64,000 bases of DNA from Pseudomonas sp. QTF5. Its GTDB lineage: Bacteria > Pseudomonadota > Gammaproteobacteria > Pseudomonadales > Pseudomonadaceae. Below the pieces are notes generated by a model. The model saw nothing but the letters and a program-made list of their open reading frames with translations, made no database searches and was not told where the DNA came from. Below, piece after piece: positions 24,666 to 32,850 of this stretch; the first letter of the stretch is position 1, and every line of letters begins with the position of its first letter. The DNA is taken from contig NZ_AZRW02000009.1 of the NCBI RefSeq assembly GCF_000512695.2, forward strand, positions 1 through 64,000. The letters run 5' to 3'. The position numbers were made by a program, and so were the translations under genes.

Positions 24666-25518
24666 GTTTAAATATCAAATCCCTAGTGTTATATTCGGAC
24701 ACGATGTCGGAAAAGATTTCATATCGATTTAACTCGTGCCTAAGCATGCCTGCAATTATTGCTGGATGCAGTCCTTTTTCGTTTGCGTATTTTATTACGA
24801 TCTCTCTACGTAAATCATATTTGGGTTCACAGTTTCGCCATTCGTTTCTACTGACAAAAATTGTTTTGGTAAGTCGATCGGCTTCTAATTCAATTTCTTC
24901 GGTTGATGCTTCTTCAAAGTCATCTAGTATGGGGGTCTCTAGTTGATCTATGTGCAGGTGTATATGAGATAGCTCGTGCGTTAGTGTGAACCAGAAATTA
25001 TCTAGTCTACTGTGTCTTAACGTCATGCCAATAACAGGATGGCCAGACTTTAATTTGAATACAGCTCCGTCAAGCTTCATTCCTTTAAGCTGCTCGTCAA
25101 ATATAAGTATTATGCCGAGGCTTAATAGCGCGCTGGAGACTAAGCGGACATTTTCAGGGGCGGGACTCATTCGAGTGATTTGATAAATTTGGTCAGTGGA
25201 AATCGGCTTGTATTCAGGTACGGCTTGCAAGTTTAAAAGTAGCTGGGCTGTATGTTTTATGCGGGAAAGCCAATAGGAAGTGGTGGCGGTATTTGCATTG
25301 TTCGATTGTCTAAAGAAAGTTTCGCCTTTGTTGTCTGTGAGTAAGTCGCGAAATAATGAGATGTTTTCACTACAAGGAGCATTTCTTTTAGTGGTTGATG
25401 ATTTTACTAAGCGGATAACTTCGTCGTGGGCGTTTAGCGCGTTGATTAAAGCCTTTGGGTTTACTGTGCTTTCAGATGTTACTACAAAATCATCCTGTTC
25501 TTCATTTTTGTTGGTCAT
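24658..25518 (-). CDS. ImmA/IrrE-type metallopeptidase
   Basis: A 286-aa protein with a C-terminal zinc-peptidase domain. HELSH at 181-185 gives the HExxH ligands, and the glutamate in EIELEADRL (about E212) is the likely third ligand. The preceding GAVFKLKSGHPVIGMTLRH is the usual strand before the active site. There is no clear helix-turn-helix in the N-terminal 100 residues, unlike many XRE-ImmA fusions. Known relatives cleave phage-type repressors or transcription factors (ImmA, IrrE/PprI) to switch on a response. It overlaps its upstream GNAT gene by 4 nt and the downstream beta-type gene by 8 nt. A protease sensor/effector role in a defence module is inferred. Confidence 0.8.
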   Translation of the reverse strand: MTNKNEEQDDFVVTSESTVNPKALINALNAHDEVIRLVKSSTTKRNAPCSENISLFRDLLTDNKGETFFRQSNNANTATTSYWLSRIKHTAQLLLNLQAVPEYKPISTDQIYQITRMSPAPENVRLVSSALLSLGIILIFDEQLKGMKLDGAVFKLKSGHPVIGMTLRHSRLDNFWFTLTHELSHIHLHIDQLETPILDDFEEASTEEIELEADRLTKTIFVSRNEWRNCEPKYDLRREIVIKYANEKGLHPAIIAGMLRHELNRYEIFSDIVSEYNTRDLIFKHE

Positions 25519-26192
25519 ACTGCCCCCGCATATTGAGCGGCCTTGGCCTCTGCCATTTCAAAATAGTTTAGTTGATCTTTGTCTAGACTGGGGAAATGTT
25601 GCATTCCAATCCGTTCGTAATAGGTTTTTGCTTTTGGTAGTGAATGTAAGCTAAAGCCGGGTCTGAGCCTCAATGCGTTACAAGAGTAGGCTATTGCGGA
25701 CTTTATTAAAATGCTGCCAATTCCGCTAAATTGTTTGTTGCTCATTGGGTTTTGCCGATTCCAGGGAGCTACGGCAAGATACTCGATGTAAAAAATATTT
25801 CCTTTGTCAAAAATACTTTGTTTGGGGTGGTAGATTAGACATGCCCCTTGAGGTTTCGAGTCAGCGGATAAGAAAAACCAATGATATTCGTCTGTCCGAC
25901 ATGCGATTGATTTTTTAAACCATTCCCAGTGGCTATCCTCAAGGCTTAGGTTGCTTATTTCAGTTTCTAATAGGTTCTCATCCTGACAATTGTCTCTAAC
26001 GTGTCTGAGAAGTTTTATGTTGAACTCCCCCCATAATTTATCGCAAAGATTGCCGTGGGCGATGTCCCATCCATGATGGATTTTGAACTCTACTGAGCAG
26101 TTATTTAGATCAAGTAGATTACCCTTCTGTATGATCTCGCCTTCATTAGGCGGCATTGCGTCTAATAAACTTCTAATTTCATCTAGAGTCAT
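25515..26192 (-). CDS. GNAT-fold acetyltransferase-like protein
   Basis: A 225-aa protein. The second half shows GNAT features: IFYIEYLAVAPWNRQN (beta4), FSGIGSILIKSAIAYS (acetyl-CoA pyrophosphate loop G-I-G-S) and LPKAKTYYERIGM (final helix). The first 90 residues are an unfamiliar extension. It is AT-rich, sits between a 68-aa gene (1-nt overlap) and the ImmA/IrrE-like gene (4-nt overlap), and thus is made with them in one operon. Acetylation of a protein or toxin could be part of the module's chemistry, but the target is unknown. Confidence 0.72.
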   Translation of the reverse strand: MTLDEIRSLLDAMPPNEGEIIQKGNLLDLNNCSVEFKIHHGWDIAHGNLCDKLWGEFNIKLLRHVRDNCQDENLLETEISNLSLEDSHWEWFKKSIACRTDEYHWFFLSADSKPQGACLIYHPKQSIFDKGNIFYIEYLAVAPWNRQNPMSNKQFSGIGSILIKSAIAYSCNALRLRPGFSLHSLPKAKTYYERIGMQHFPSLDKDQLNYFEMAEAKAAQYAGAV

Positions 26193-26398
26193 TATAAATA
26201 TCCGGCTGAGGAAGCGTAGACTTTTGATTCTGCAGGGGGGGTATAATTTTGAGGTGAATACAATTTTTCTGCTCTTCGTAAGAGGAGCATAGGTTTAGAT
26301 GCAGAACGATTATGGCGGGATGTGAGTCGAATGTACTCTTTTTCGATAGCAATTAACGTATCGAAGTTTAATATTTGTTGTTGTATCGAGTTGATCAT
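26192..26398 (-). CDS. Small hypothetical protein, first gene of the ImmA/GNAT operon
   Basis: A 68-aa protein (MINSIQQQILNFDTLIAIEK...) with no recognised domain. The N-terminal half is helix-prone, the second half Ser/Tyr-rich. Its stop codon overlaps the GNAT start (TAATG), which is the main support for it being a real gene. It could be a regulator or partner of the metallopeptidase. The 252-bp gap between it and the next gene (26399-26650) should hold the operon promoter; I see no gene in it. Confidence 0.5.
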   Translation of the reverse strand: MINSIQQQILNFDTLIAIEKEYIRLTSRHNRSASKPMLLLRRAEKLYSPQNYTPPAESKVYASSAGYL

Positions 26399-26650
26399 TT
26401 TTTAGCCTTTCCGTGGCAAACAATCGTTCAGGTGTTTCTGCTGTTCCTGCTGGGCGTTAGCTAGCATTCTAGGTCGAGCGTACTCCACATTTTAATTGCG
26501 TGCCATGTTTTGGCCATCATTTGATTCCGTTTTGCTGGCTAGGGAGGCATGCTTGCGTTTCTCAGAAGTGGGGGCGGATTGATTTTCTTTCGGTGTCCCG
26601 TCCTGAGTAAGATTTACACCCTCTGATCTATCGACAGGAGGACCCTTCGC

Positions 26651-26926
26651 TTAGAGGTTGAACTGCCAGGATTTCCCTAAGCGAAAAGCGAGCAAATGCA
26701 TGGTCAGCAGATAGTAATAGCGCGTCGATTCAGCGTGCGGGCTCAAGTGGTGGTTCAGAAACCATGCGAGATGCTTTTGCTGCCATGCCCATGGATTATC
26801 TTTATGCCAGCGATCAGAGATCGCTGATTGAATGGCCTTCGCTTGACGAAGGTGACGCTGGCGCGTGGAGTGCGCCCCGGTCAGCACTCCTCTCAGAAAC
26901 AGCTCCATATCGAATGGCTTGCTCAT
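26651..26926 (-). CDS. Small integrase-associated protein (91 aa)
   Basis: A 91-aa basic, aromatic-rich protein (MSKPFDMELFLRGVLTGAHS...WAWQQKHLAWFLNH). Its ATG overlaps the stop of the upstream recombinase by 4 nt, so the two are co-translated. I do not recognise a domain. Arg/Lys and Trp/His-rich helices would suit a recombination accessory or DNA-binding factor. Support comes from the coupling and codon use. Confidence 0.6.
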   Translation of the reverse strand: MSKPFDMELFLRGVLTGAHSTRQRHLRQAKAIQSAISDRWHKDNPWAWQQKHLAWFLNHHLSPHAESTRYYYLLTMHLLAFRLGKSWQFNL

Positions 26927-27903
26927 GTTCGACCACCGATATAAGCCGATACCACGTCGATACGACCGTGCCCCAGCTCGTAGCTGATCTGTGCTCGGGC
27001 CGCCTGATCAAGGTGTCGGTCAAGTTCGTAGCAACGACCACCATTGATGGGCGCGGGATGGTGGGTGATTTGCTCATAGCGTTTGCACGCATAGGCCGCC
27101 CGCAATTCGTGGAAGCCGTTGAGGCTGTGCATGTGGAGGATGTCCCGTGCAGGACGGACGATTCCCTGTTGGAAATCGAGGTAGCTTTCGTTCGGTGCAA
27201 GCAGGTTACGGCTACCGTCTGGCGAGACCTGTTCGGCAAACCTCAACGCGTCGCGAATATGATCATCTACCATAATCCAGCGAGGTGCCGACTCGCCTGA
27301 GCGCCCACCTTTGGTGCCATCCTGGATGTTGATTTTGCCGAATTGTTCGGCCTCACGTTTTAGACGCGAAAGGTCGGCCAAAATGGCCTCGCGCAATCGC
27401 ATTCCGGTTGCTCGCGCCAAGTGCGCGATGGCGGCGGCGCGCGGCTGCTGGTGTTTGCAAAGCACCTCTACGATCCGCTTCACGTGTTCGCGGTTTTGGC
27501 CTTGCGGCACCGAGCGACGAACACCGGTGCGCCGTATTCTCAGCGCCTTACTCGGACTCGGCACCTTTACGTACTGATCACCGCGAAGCGCCGCCATGGT
27601 CCGGTTCACACTGGACAACCGGTTTTGCGCGGTCGCGATGGCAAGTTCGCCTTGTTCAACTTGGTAACGTAGATGTTCTGCGTAATCCAGCAAAGTCTGC
27701 CGATCAATCTCTCGAGCATCATTGAACCCCGGGCCATCCTCCGACCGACACCAGCGCACAAACGCTTGCCACCGATCACTGTGCGCCTTGACCGTCCCGT
27801 AATGCCCACTGCCAAACAGATCGCGCAACGCCTGCGCCCCGGCATAACTCAGTTGCCGGCCATAGCCAAAATTGCGCCCATTCCGCCTACCTACCAATGC
27901 CAT
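26923..27903 (-). CDS. Tyrosine recombinase, Integrase_1 type
   Basis: A 326-aa recombinase. An N-terminal SAM-like DNA-binding domain (MALVGRRNGRNFGYGRQLSY... about 1-130) is followed by a catalytic domain with R in ATGMRLREA, the HxxR-like HELRAAYACKRYE and the terminal ELGHGRIDVVSAYIGG whose Tyr would be the nucleophile. The frame stays open for 226 codons upstream. ATG 27903 is chosen because GAGGAG lies 7 nt before it and the domain begins there. It probably moves or once moved part of this island. It is unlike the P4-type integrase next to tRNA-Thr, which points to two elements. Confidence 0.8.
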   Translation of the reverse strand: MALVGRRNGRNFGYGRQLSYAGAQALRDLFGSGHYGTVKAHSDRWQAFVRWCRSEDGPGFNDAREIDRQTLLDYAEHLRYQVEQGELAIATAQNRLSSVNRTMAALRGDQYVKVPSPSKALRIRRTGVRRSVPQGQNREHVKRIVEVLCKHQQPRAAAIAHLARATGMRLREAILADLSRLKREAEQFGKINIQDGTKGGRSGESAPRWIMVDDHIRDALRFAEQVSPDGSRNLLAPNESYLDFQQGIVRPARDILHMHSLNGFHELRAAYACKRYEQITHHPAPINGGRCYELDRHLDQAARAQISYELGHGRIDVVSAYIGGRT

Positions 27904-28330
27904 GATCAAACTCCTCTCGAAGCTAACCCTTAAAACCTTCCCCACGTCATCCCGCCACGAATGTTGAGTGTTATCAGGGATCAAGGCCCCTGCGACCTGT
28001 GAGGGTTGTCCACTAACGCGGGATTGGCGGCTCTTTACGACCGGGAGCTTGGGCATCTCATGATCTGGCCTCCTGAGCACTTCCGAAGAAGTGGGCGGGT
28101 GGAGGCTGCGCTGGCTGACGAGACCAACGCCGCGAGATCCTGAGTCGGGTGAAGGCAGTGATGCGATGATCGGGCGTGCCTGACTGTCAGTCAGGTGCAG
28201 TCCATTCCGTGGACTGCAGCACCCATCATCTGCATCGCTGTTGCTGGTGACTACGGTGTTTGTCACGCCGATTGTCACGAGGGGGAATGCCGCAAAGCCT
28301 TGTACGAGTTGGGCTGCAGCAGCGGTAGGA

Positions 28331-28365
28331 GCGCCCGTCTCTTTCCTGAAGAAAGAGACGGGCGC
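28331..28365. repeat. Perfect 15-bp inverted repeat
   Basis: gcgcccgtctctttc, loop ctgaa, gaaagagacgggcgc. No T-tract follows on either strand. It lies in the 0.9-kb gene-free stretch between the two recombinases. Confidence 0.8.
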
Positions 28366-28602
28366 AGGTTGGCGCAGTGAAATGGCCAAGCGGATAGGTT
28401 GCTGCAGGGCAGCTGGGTAGGGGGATGTATTTGCCGCAATGGCAATGGTCTGAAGTAGGCATCCATCACTCGGTGAGTGACCGTGCGAGCCGCCGGACGC
28501 TAATCGCACTTTGGGAGAACCACCACGGTGTGGCGTAGCCTTAAAGGTTCTGGCTACCTGGGTTGCTGTCAACGACAGCACTTGCCCGATCTTTTCTACG
28601 CC

Positions 28603-28692
28603 TGTGGATAATTTGGGTCAAGGCTCGAGTTTTCGGGAATTCTGCGGCTGTGGATGAAATTATCCAACGGTGGAAATCAGTGGTTTTCCACA
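28603..28692. promoter_or_regulatory. Cluster of DnaA-box-like sequences
   Basis: tgtggataa (28603, exact complement of TTATCCACA), tgtggatga (28649) and ttttccaca (28684) fall within 90 bp of AT-richer DNA. They may reflect a replication or excision control region of the element or chance. Confidence 0.35.
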
Positions 28693-28725
28693 GACAGTTG
28701 TGAGGGCTTTAGATTTTTTAAGTGA

Positions 28726-28770
28726 GGTCCATCCAAGCAGGGCGGCTTTGCAGCCCTGCTTGGATGGACC
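28726..28770. repeat. Perfect 18-bp inverted repeat beside the P4-type integrase
   Basis: ggtccatccaagcagggc, a 9-nt loop, gccctgcttggatggacc. It lies 36 bp beyond the integrase stop. An A/T run is on the upstream side for that gene, so it is not a standard terminator for it. Confidence 0.8.
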
Positions 28771-28805
28771 CGCGTGGAAGGGCGGACTGCGGTGATCTCA
28801 TTGGC

Positions 28806-30134
28806 TTACCCACGTTTGAATGCGCCACGGCTTTTTTGCAGGGCGGTGATGTTGTCGCCAACTGGGTGAGCGAATTCGTGGGGCGTCACATGCCCATGTC
28901 GGTTGGCGTCGATGTAGTTGCTCCACCACGCCATGATCAGCCTGCGCTGTTCCAGAAATTCGGCCTTGTGGATATACGCGGCGCGCACGCGGTTGCGTTC
29001 CTTATGGCTCATTTGTCTTTCGATGGCTGCGTCGGTCCATAACCCGGACTCAAGCAGGGCGCTACAGGCCATGGTCCTGAAGCCATGGCCGCACACGTCC
29101 TTGCTGGTGTCATAGCCGACGTTGCGGAGCATGGTGTTCACCGTGTTCTCGGACATGGGCTTCCAGTACTTGTGGTCGCCCGGTAGCACCAACTCTGAAA
29201 AGCGACTGAGGCTGCGCAGGCGCTCCAGTATTTCGATGACCTGCGGCGATAGCGGAACCATTTGAATGTCGCCGTTCATCTTGGTCCCGCGGGTGGAGTT
29301 GCGTACCCCTTCGATCGGTGCGCGCGTATCGGGGATTTCCCACATGGCGCGTTGGAGGTCGAACTCACTCCATCGAGCGAAGCGCAACTCGCTGGAGCGG
29401 ACGAACACATGCAGAGTCAGCAGCACGGCAAGGCGCGTCAGCTCGCGGCCGTTGTAGTTGTCGATACGGTGTAGCAGTTCGGGTAGGCGGTTGAGGGAGA
29501 GGGCCGGGCGATGGACTGTGCGCGGCGCGTGAATCGAGCCTGCCAGATCCAGTGCAGGATTCATGGTGATCTGCCGAGCCCTTTTGGCCCCGCGCATGAT
29601 GGTGGATAAGTAGTTCTGTACCCGTAACGCCACATCCATGGTGCCGCGTTCCTTGATGCGCTGGGTGATCTCTAGCAGGTCGTGGGTATCGAGTTCAGCG
29701 ATGGGTCGTTGGCCGATCAGCGGGAAGACGTGGGTGCGCAGTCGGCTCATCACGGTTTTTGCGTGTCCTTCGGTCCAGCGACGGGACATGTCGGCGTGCC
29801 ACTCCAGAGCAACGGTTTCGAAAAGCAATGCCGCCCGTTGGGCTACGATCTTGGCCTTCTTCTTTTCTTCCATTGGGTCGAGGTTGTCGAGCAGCAACGC
29901 CTTGGCTTCGTCTCGCTTACGTCGTGCGACGGAAAGGGTAACGATGGGGTAATTGCCGATGATCAGCGTACCTTCCTTGCCGCTGGGCTTGGTGTACTTC
30001 AAGCGCCAGGTCTTCACGCCATTGGGTTTGACGAAAAGGTACATGCCGCCGCCGTCGAACAGTTTGTAGGCGCGTTCGCGGGTTTTGGCCGTGCGGCATT
30101 GCAGGTCGCTGAGGGGGATCGCTAGACGTGGCAT
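28806..30134 (-). CDS. P4-type tyrosine integrase at tRNA-Thr
   Basis: A 442-aa phage integrase. It begins with an arm-type DNA-binding domain (MPRLAIPLSDLQCRTAKTRE, then YKLFDGGGMYLFVKPNG), has a core-binding domain, and a catalytic domain with R in VFVRSSELRFARW, HGFRTMACSALL (HxxR) and the tyrosine in AYIHKAEFLEQR. The frame is open 46 codons further upstream; MPRLAI at 30134 is the family start. It lies 165 bp from the 3' end of tRNA-Thr, the usual site for these enzymes, and the tRNA end is repeated at scars 1-3. It most likely inserted the island that stretches leftwards. The C-terminus looks complete. Confidence 0.9.
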   Translation of the reverse strand: MPRLAIPLSDLQCRTAKTRERAYKLFDGGGMYLFVKPNGVKTWRLKYTKPSGKEGTLIIGNYPIVTLSVARRKRDEAKALLLDNLDPMEEKKKAKIVAQRAALLFETVALEWHADMSRRWTEGHAKTVMSRLRTHVFPLIGQRPIAELDTHDLLEITQRIKERGTMDVALRVQNYLSTIMRGAKRARQITMNPALDLAGSIHAPRTVHRPALSLNRLPELLHRIDNYNGRELTRLAVLLTLHVFVRSSELRFARWSEFDLQRAMWEIPDTRAPIEGVRNSTRGTKMNGDIQMVPLSPQVIEILERLRSLSRFSELVLPGDHKYWKPMSENTVNTMLRNVGYDTSKDVCGHGFRTMACSALLESGLWTDAAIERQMSHKERNRVRAAYIHKAEFLEQRRLIMAWWSNYIDANRHGHVTPHEFAHPVGDNITALQKSRGAFKRG

Positions 30135-30229
30135 AGGGGTACGCGCTCCTGACCGGGAAATCGCAGTACCCCTAACATACCCTCGGGGAAGGGGGATTTT
30201 GTTGGATCCCGACAGAGGGTCCTGGAACG

Positions 30230-30257
30230 AAAAAACCCGCCAAATGGCGGGTTTTCG
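30230..30257 (-). terminator. Terminator downstream of tRNA-Thr
   Basis: aacccgcc / ggcgggtt hairpin. On the minus strand it is followed by a run of six T, so it suits transcripts coming from the tRNA gene. Confidence 0.8.
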
Positions 30258-30298
30258 GGGCTTCCAGAGCATTCGGTGGAATGCAATGGAGCCTAATG

Positions 30299-30374
<76 letters not shown>

Positions 30375-30387
30375 GTGTTGGGCGACG

Positions 30388-30415
30388 ATTATAGCGATTG
30401 GGTTGGTTCTGTAAA
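30388..30415 (-). promoter_or_regulatory. tRNA-Thr sigma70 promoter
   Basis: Minus strand: TTTACA (30415-30410), 16-nt spacer, TATAAT (30393-30388), about 13 nt before the tRNA. Confidence 0.75.
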
Positions 30416-30451
30416 CCCCTGAATTCAGACTATTTTTACACAGGCTTTCGG

Positions 30452-31276
30452 TCAGGCACGAACCAGCACTTTCTTGAGTTTCTGAATGGCTTGCCAGGCT
30501 CGGCTGTTTTGCATCGCCCGCAGTTGCGCTTCGGCGTGTTCGGCGCGTCGCAGGGCGGCGGCGAGGTGGTTTTCGGTGACGGTGACGGGGTGGCTGAAGT
30601 TGTGGCCTTTGCAGAACTGGAAGTCGTCCAGGTTGCACGGCGGGATGTCGAAGGCAGGTTTGAGGGCCAGGTGTTCTTCGGCGAGGTAGTAGGTGTTGAT
30701 GCCGTCGAACAGGATGGACTGGTAGCCGGCGCCGGTGACGAGGGTTTCCCAGGTCTGGTCGCGCTCCCATGGGGTTTCGATGAGGATGATCCACGGTCGC
30801 CATTGGGTGAAGTCCATGCCGCGCAGGACGGTTTCTTCGTGGCCTTCGACGTCGATTTTCAGGAAGTGGATCGGACGGTTCCGGGCGTATTGTTCGCAGA
30901 TGGAGGCCAGGGTGCGGGATTTGACTGTTTGGCTGCGCACGTCCATGCCGGCATCTTTGTGTTGCTGGGCCAGAGCCGGGTCAAGGGTCGACAGGCCGGT
31001 GCCGGCGATGCCGTAGAAGGTCAGGTCATCGGCGCTTTCGCCGGCCACGCATTGCAGGTTGATGTCTTTGGGGCGTTGTTGGCAAAGGGCGTCGTAGTAG
31101 TTCGACATGGGTTCGACGTTAATGCCGCTCCAGCCGTGGTCGTAGAAGGCTTTGGTAACGGAGTCCTGGATGGGGTCGTTGGCCCCGATATCGATGTAAA
31201 AGCCGTTTTCAACGTTTTTGAGGGCGCGCCACAGGCGGATATCTTCGAAATTCTGTGCGTAAGAAATGAACGTCAC
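30452..31276 (-). CDS. FkbM-family methyltransferase
   Basis: A 274-aa SAM-dependent O-methyltransferase of the FkbM family. It has FISYAQNFEDIRLWRAL near the start, the SAM loop FYIDIGANDP, and the family's IHFLKIDVEGHEETVLRGMD. A C-terminal tail with a short coiled segment (AALRRAEHAEAQLRAM) ends the protein. It may methylate a sugar or glycan, as many FkbM proteins next to surface-polysaccharide genes do, but none is adjacent. GTG 31276 is chosen because AGGA lies 8 nt before it and the domain starts there; the frame extends 69 codons upstream without support. Confidence 0.85.
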   Translation of the reverse strand: MTFISYAQNFEDIRLWRALKNVENGFYIDIGANDPIQDSVTKAFYDHGWSGINVEPMSNYYDALCQQRPKDINLQCVAGESADDLTFYGIAGTGLSTLDPALAQQHKDAGMDVRSQTVKSRTLASICEQYARNRPIHFLKIDVEGHEETVLRGMDFTQWRPWIILIETPWERDQTWETLVTGAGYQSILFDGINTYYLAEEHLALKPAFDIPPCNLDDFQFCKGHNFSHPVTVTENHLAAALRRAEHAEAQLRAMQNSRAWQAIQKLKKVLVRA

Positions 31277-31599
31277 GGTCGCATCCTGTCGGTCAGATTT
31301 TTCTTGTTCATGGCCGCACTGACGGCCCCCTTGCATGCTGGTATAGCAAGGGGTCTCGCAAGGCGCAATTTTCTGCTTTGGGATGTCCGCTATTCGGCGT
31401 TTATGTCGTTTTAATGAAATGCTTATGCACAATGGACTAAGGGCGATTGTCTGTTCATTACGATTTTGTAGACTCGTTCTCATTTGACCGCAAATGCCTG
31501 TTTTGCGGGTTTTTTATTGCTGTGAACAAAAAATGACCAGCAGTCTTTCAGGATTAAAACAGCGAGGATATTGGATCCACGATAATTCCATCAACAGAG

Positions 31600-31608
31600 T
31601 TATCCACA
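31600..31608. promoter_or_regulatory. Single DnaA-box sequence
   Basis: ttatccaca matches the DnaA-box consensus exactly. It stands alone in the 344-bp gap between the two methyltransferase genes, which is AT-rich but shows no gene. Confidence 0.25.
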
Positions 31609-31620
31609 GGATGTGGTTGT

Positions 31621-32850
31621 TTAGGGGCGCTCTGCCAAGAGCAGAAAATTGCGCGGCGTGAGTGCGACTTCACAGAAGGTGCCAAGGCGAACGGTGTAAC
31701 CCTGCTGAAGGAGGAAAAGCGCCCGATCAAGTACCAGCCACAGCTCCAGAGGCCGTCGGAAAAGGCCTCGCAGCAGCTCCAGGTTGCGCACTTCGGCCAA
31801 TCGTCGCCACCCGGCGTCTTCCAGCGCGGCCCAATCTGGCGTGCTGACTGTGGATAAGTCTTTAAGTGCCGCCAGATCGCGGCAGTAATCGGCGAAAGGT
31901 TTGTCCAGCCAGACGCTGGGCAGAGAAGGGGTCGGCAGGTATTCATCGATGCCGCGCAGTTGTCGTTGCAGCAGGTCGAACGCCAGGCGCCGGGCCATGG
32001 AGGTGTCGCGCTGACGTCGGACGCGAGCACCGGCGGTGACAGTTTCGCTCATCGGCAGCGCAAGATCATCGAGGGAAAGGTGTAGGGCGGAGCGCTCAGC
32101 CGCACAGGAAAGCGGCTGATAGGTGTTCAGACTGATCCGGTTATAGCAGCACGGTGCGATGACCAGTTGTTTGCAACCGGCGGCGCTGGCGAGCTGGATC
32201 AGCCGTACATGCAGATCACCGCAGGCGTGCAGCGCGACCGGCGTGTGATCGGCATTCAACAAAGAAGCTGCGCCAGGCGCGAGTACATCCTGCTCGACAT
32301 GCAGCGCATGTAACTGATGACGCTGGCTGAGTGCCTGGCCGCTGGTGACCAGCGCCGGGTCGAACTCCAGACAAGTCAGTTGTTGCCCGGTTTGCAGCAG
32401 GCGTCGCCCCAAATGGCCCTTGCCCGAACACCAATCCAGCCAATGGGTCGGTGCATGAGCAAACTGCAGGCGACCGGCGAACGCTTCAATCTGCTGCCAT
32501 TTGCGTCCTGGTACATCCACATTCAAGCGATGGCCTGCCGCTTCAAGTGCACGAGTCGGCAATTCACCCACCGCGCTCAGTTCAGCAGACATCGCCGCCA
32601 ATGAAGCAAACGGCTTCGGCGCATCGAGCAAGCAAGGTTGGTTATGACTGCTTTCCGCATCCTCCAGCGACCGCCCGCGTAGCCAAAACGCCAATTCCGG
32701 GTAGGACGCTTCCCAAGGAAGTTGCAGATGGGTAAACGGTCGAGGCTTCCACAGCGCCTGATGCTCGATCAGAAAAGCATCCAGCGCGGTGAAACGGGCG
32801 AGCAAGGCCTCGCCCGTCAGCACGCAGGAATCAACGCCCTTGGCAGGCAT
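31621..32850 (-). CDS. SAM-dependent methyltransferase (Methyltransf_32-like)
   Basis: A 409-aa protein. The middle carries a class I methyltransferase motif I WLDWCSGKGHLGRRLLQTG followed by LTCLEFDPALV, and then VALHACGDLHVRLIQLA and LVIAPCCYN, the marks of the GSTCD/Methyltransf_32 group. The substrate is unknown; a small molecule, rRNA or tRNA role is possible. It overlaps the end of the upstream ABC permease gene by 20 nt if ATG 32850 is used; a GTG at 32823 would remove the overlap. It is the last gene of the amino-acid transporter operon by position, though a shared function is not implied. Confidence 0.82.
   Translation of the reverse strand: MPAKGVDSCVLTGEALLARFTALDAFLIEHQALWKPRPFTHLQLPWEASYPELAFWLRGRSLEDAESSHNQPCLLDAPKPFASLAAMSAELSAVGELPTRALEAAGHRLNVDVPGRKWQQIEAFAGRLQFAHAPTHWLDWCSGKGHLGRRLLQTGQQLTCLEFDPALVTSGQALSQRHQLHALHVEQDVLAPGAASLLNADHTPVALHACGDLHVRLIQLASAAGCKQLVIAPCCYNRISLNTYQPLSCAAERSALHLSLDDLALPMSETVTAGARVRRQRDTSMARRLAFDLLQRQLRGIDEYLPTPSLPSVWLDKPFADYCRDLAALKDLSTVSTPDWAALEDAGWRRLAEVRNLELLRGLFRRPLELWLVLDRALFLLQQGYTVRLGTFCEVALTPRNFLLLAERP

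Noticed and set aside
27904..28581. Open frame of 226 codons upstream of the Integrase_1 start
   Set aside because: No ribosome site at its GTG start, a composition unlike protein, perfect hairpins inside it, and a strong GAGGAG-ATG at 27903 where the domain starts.
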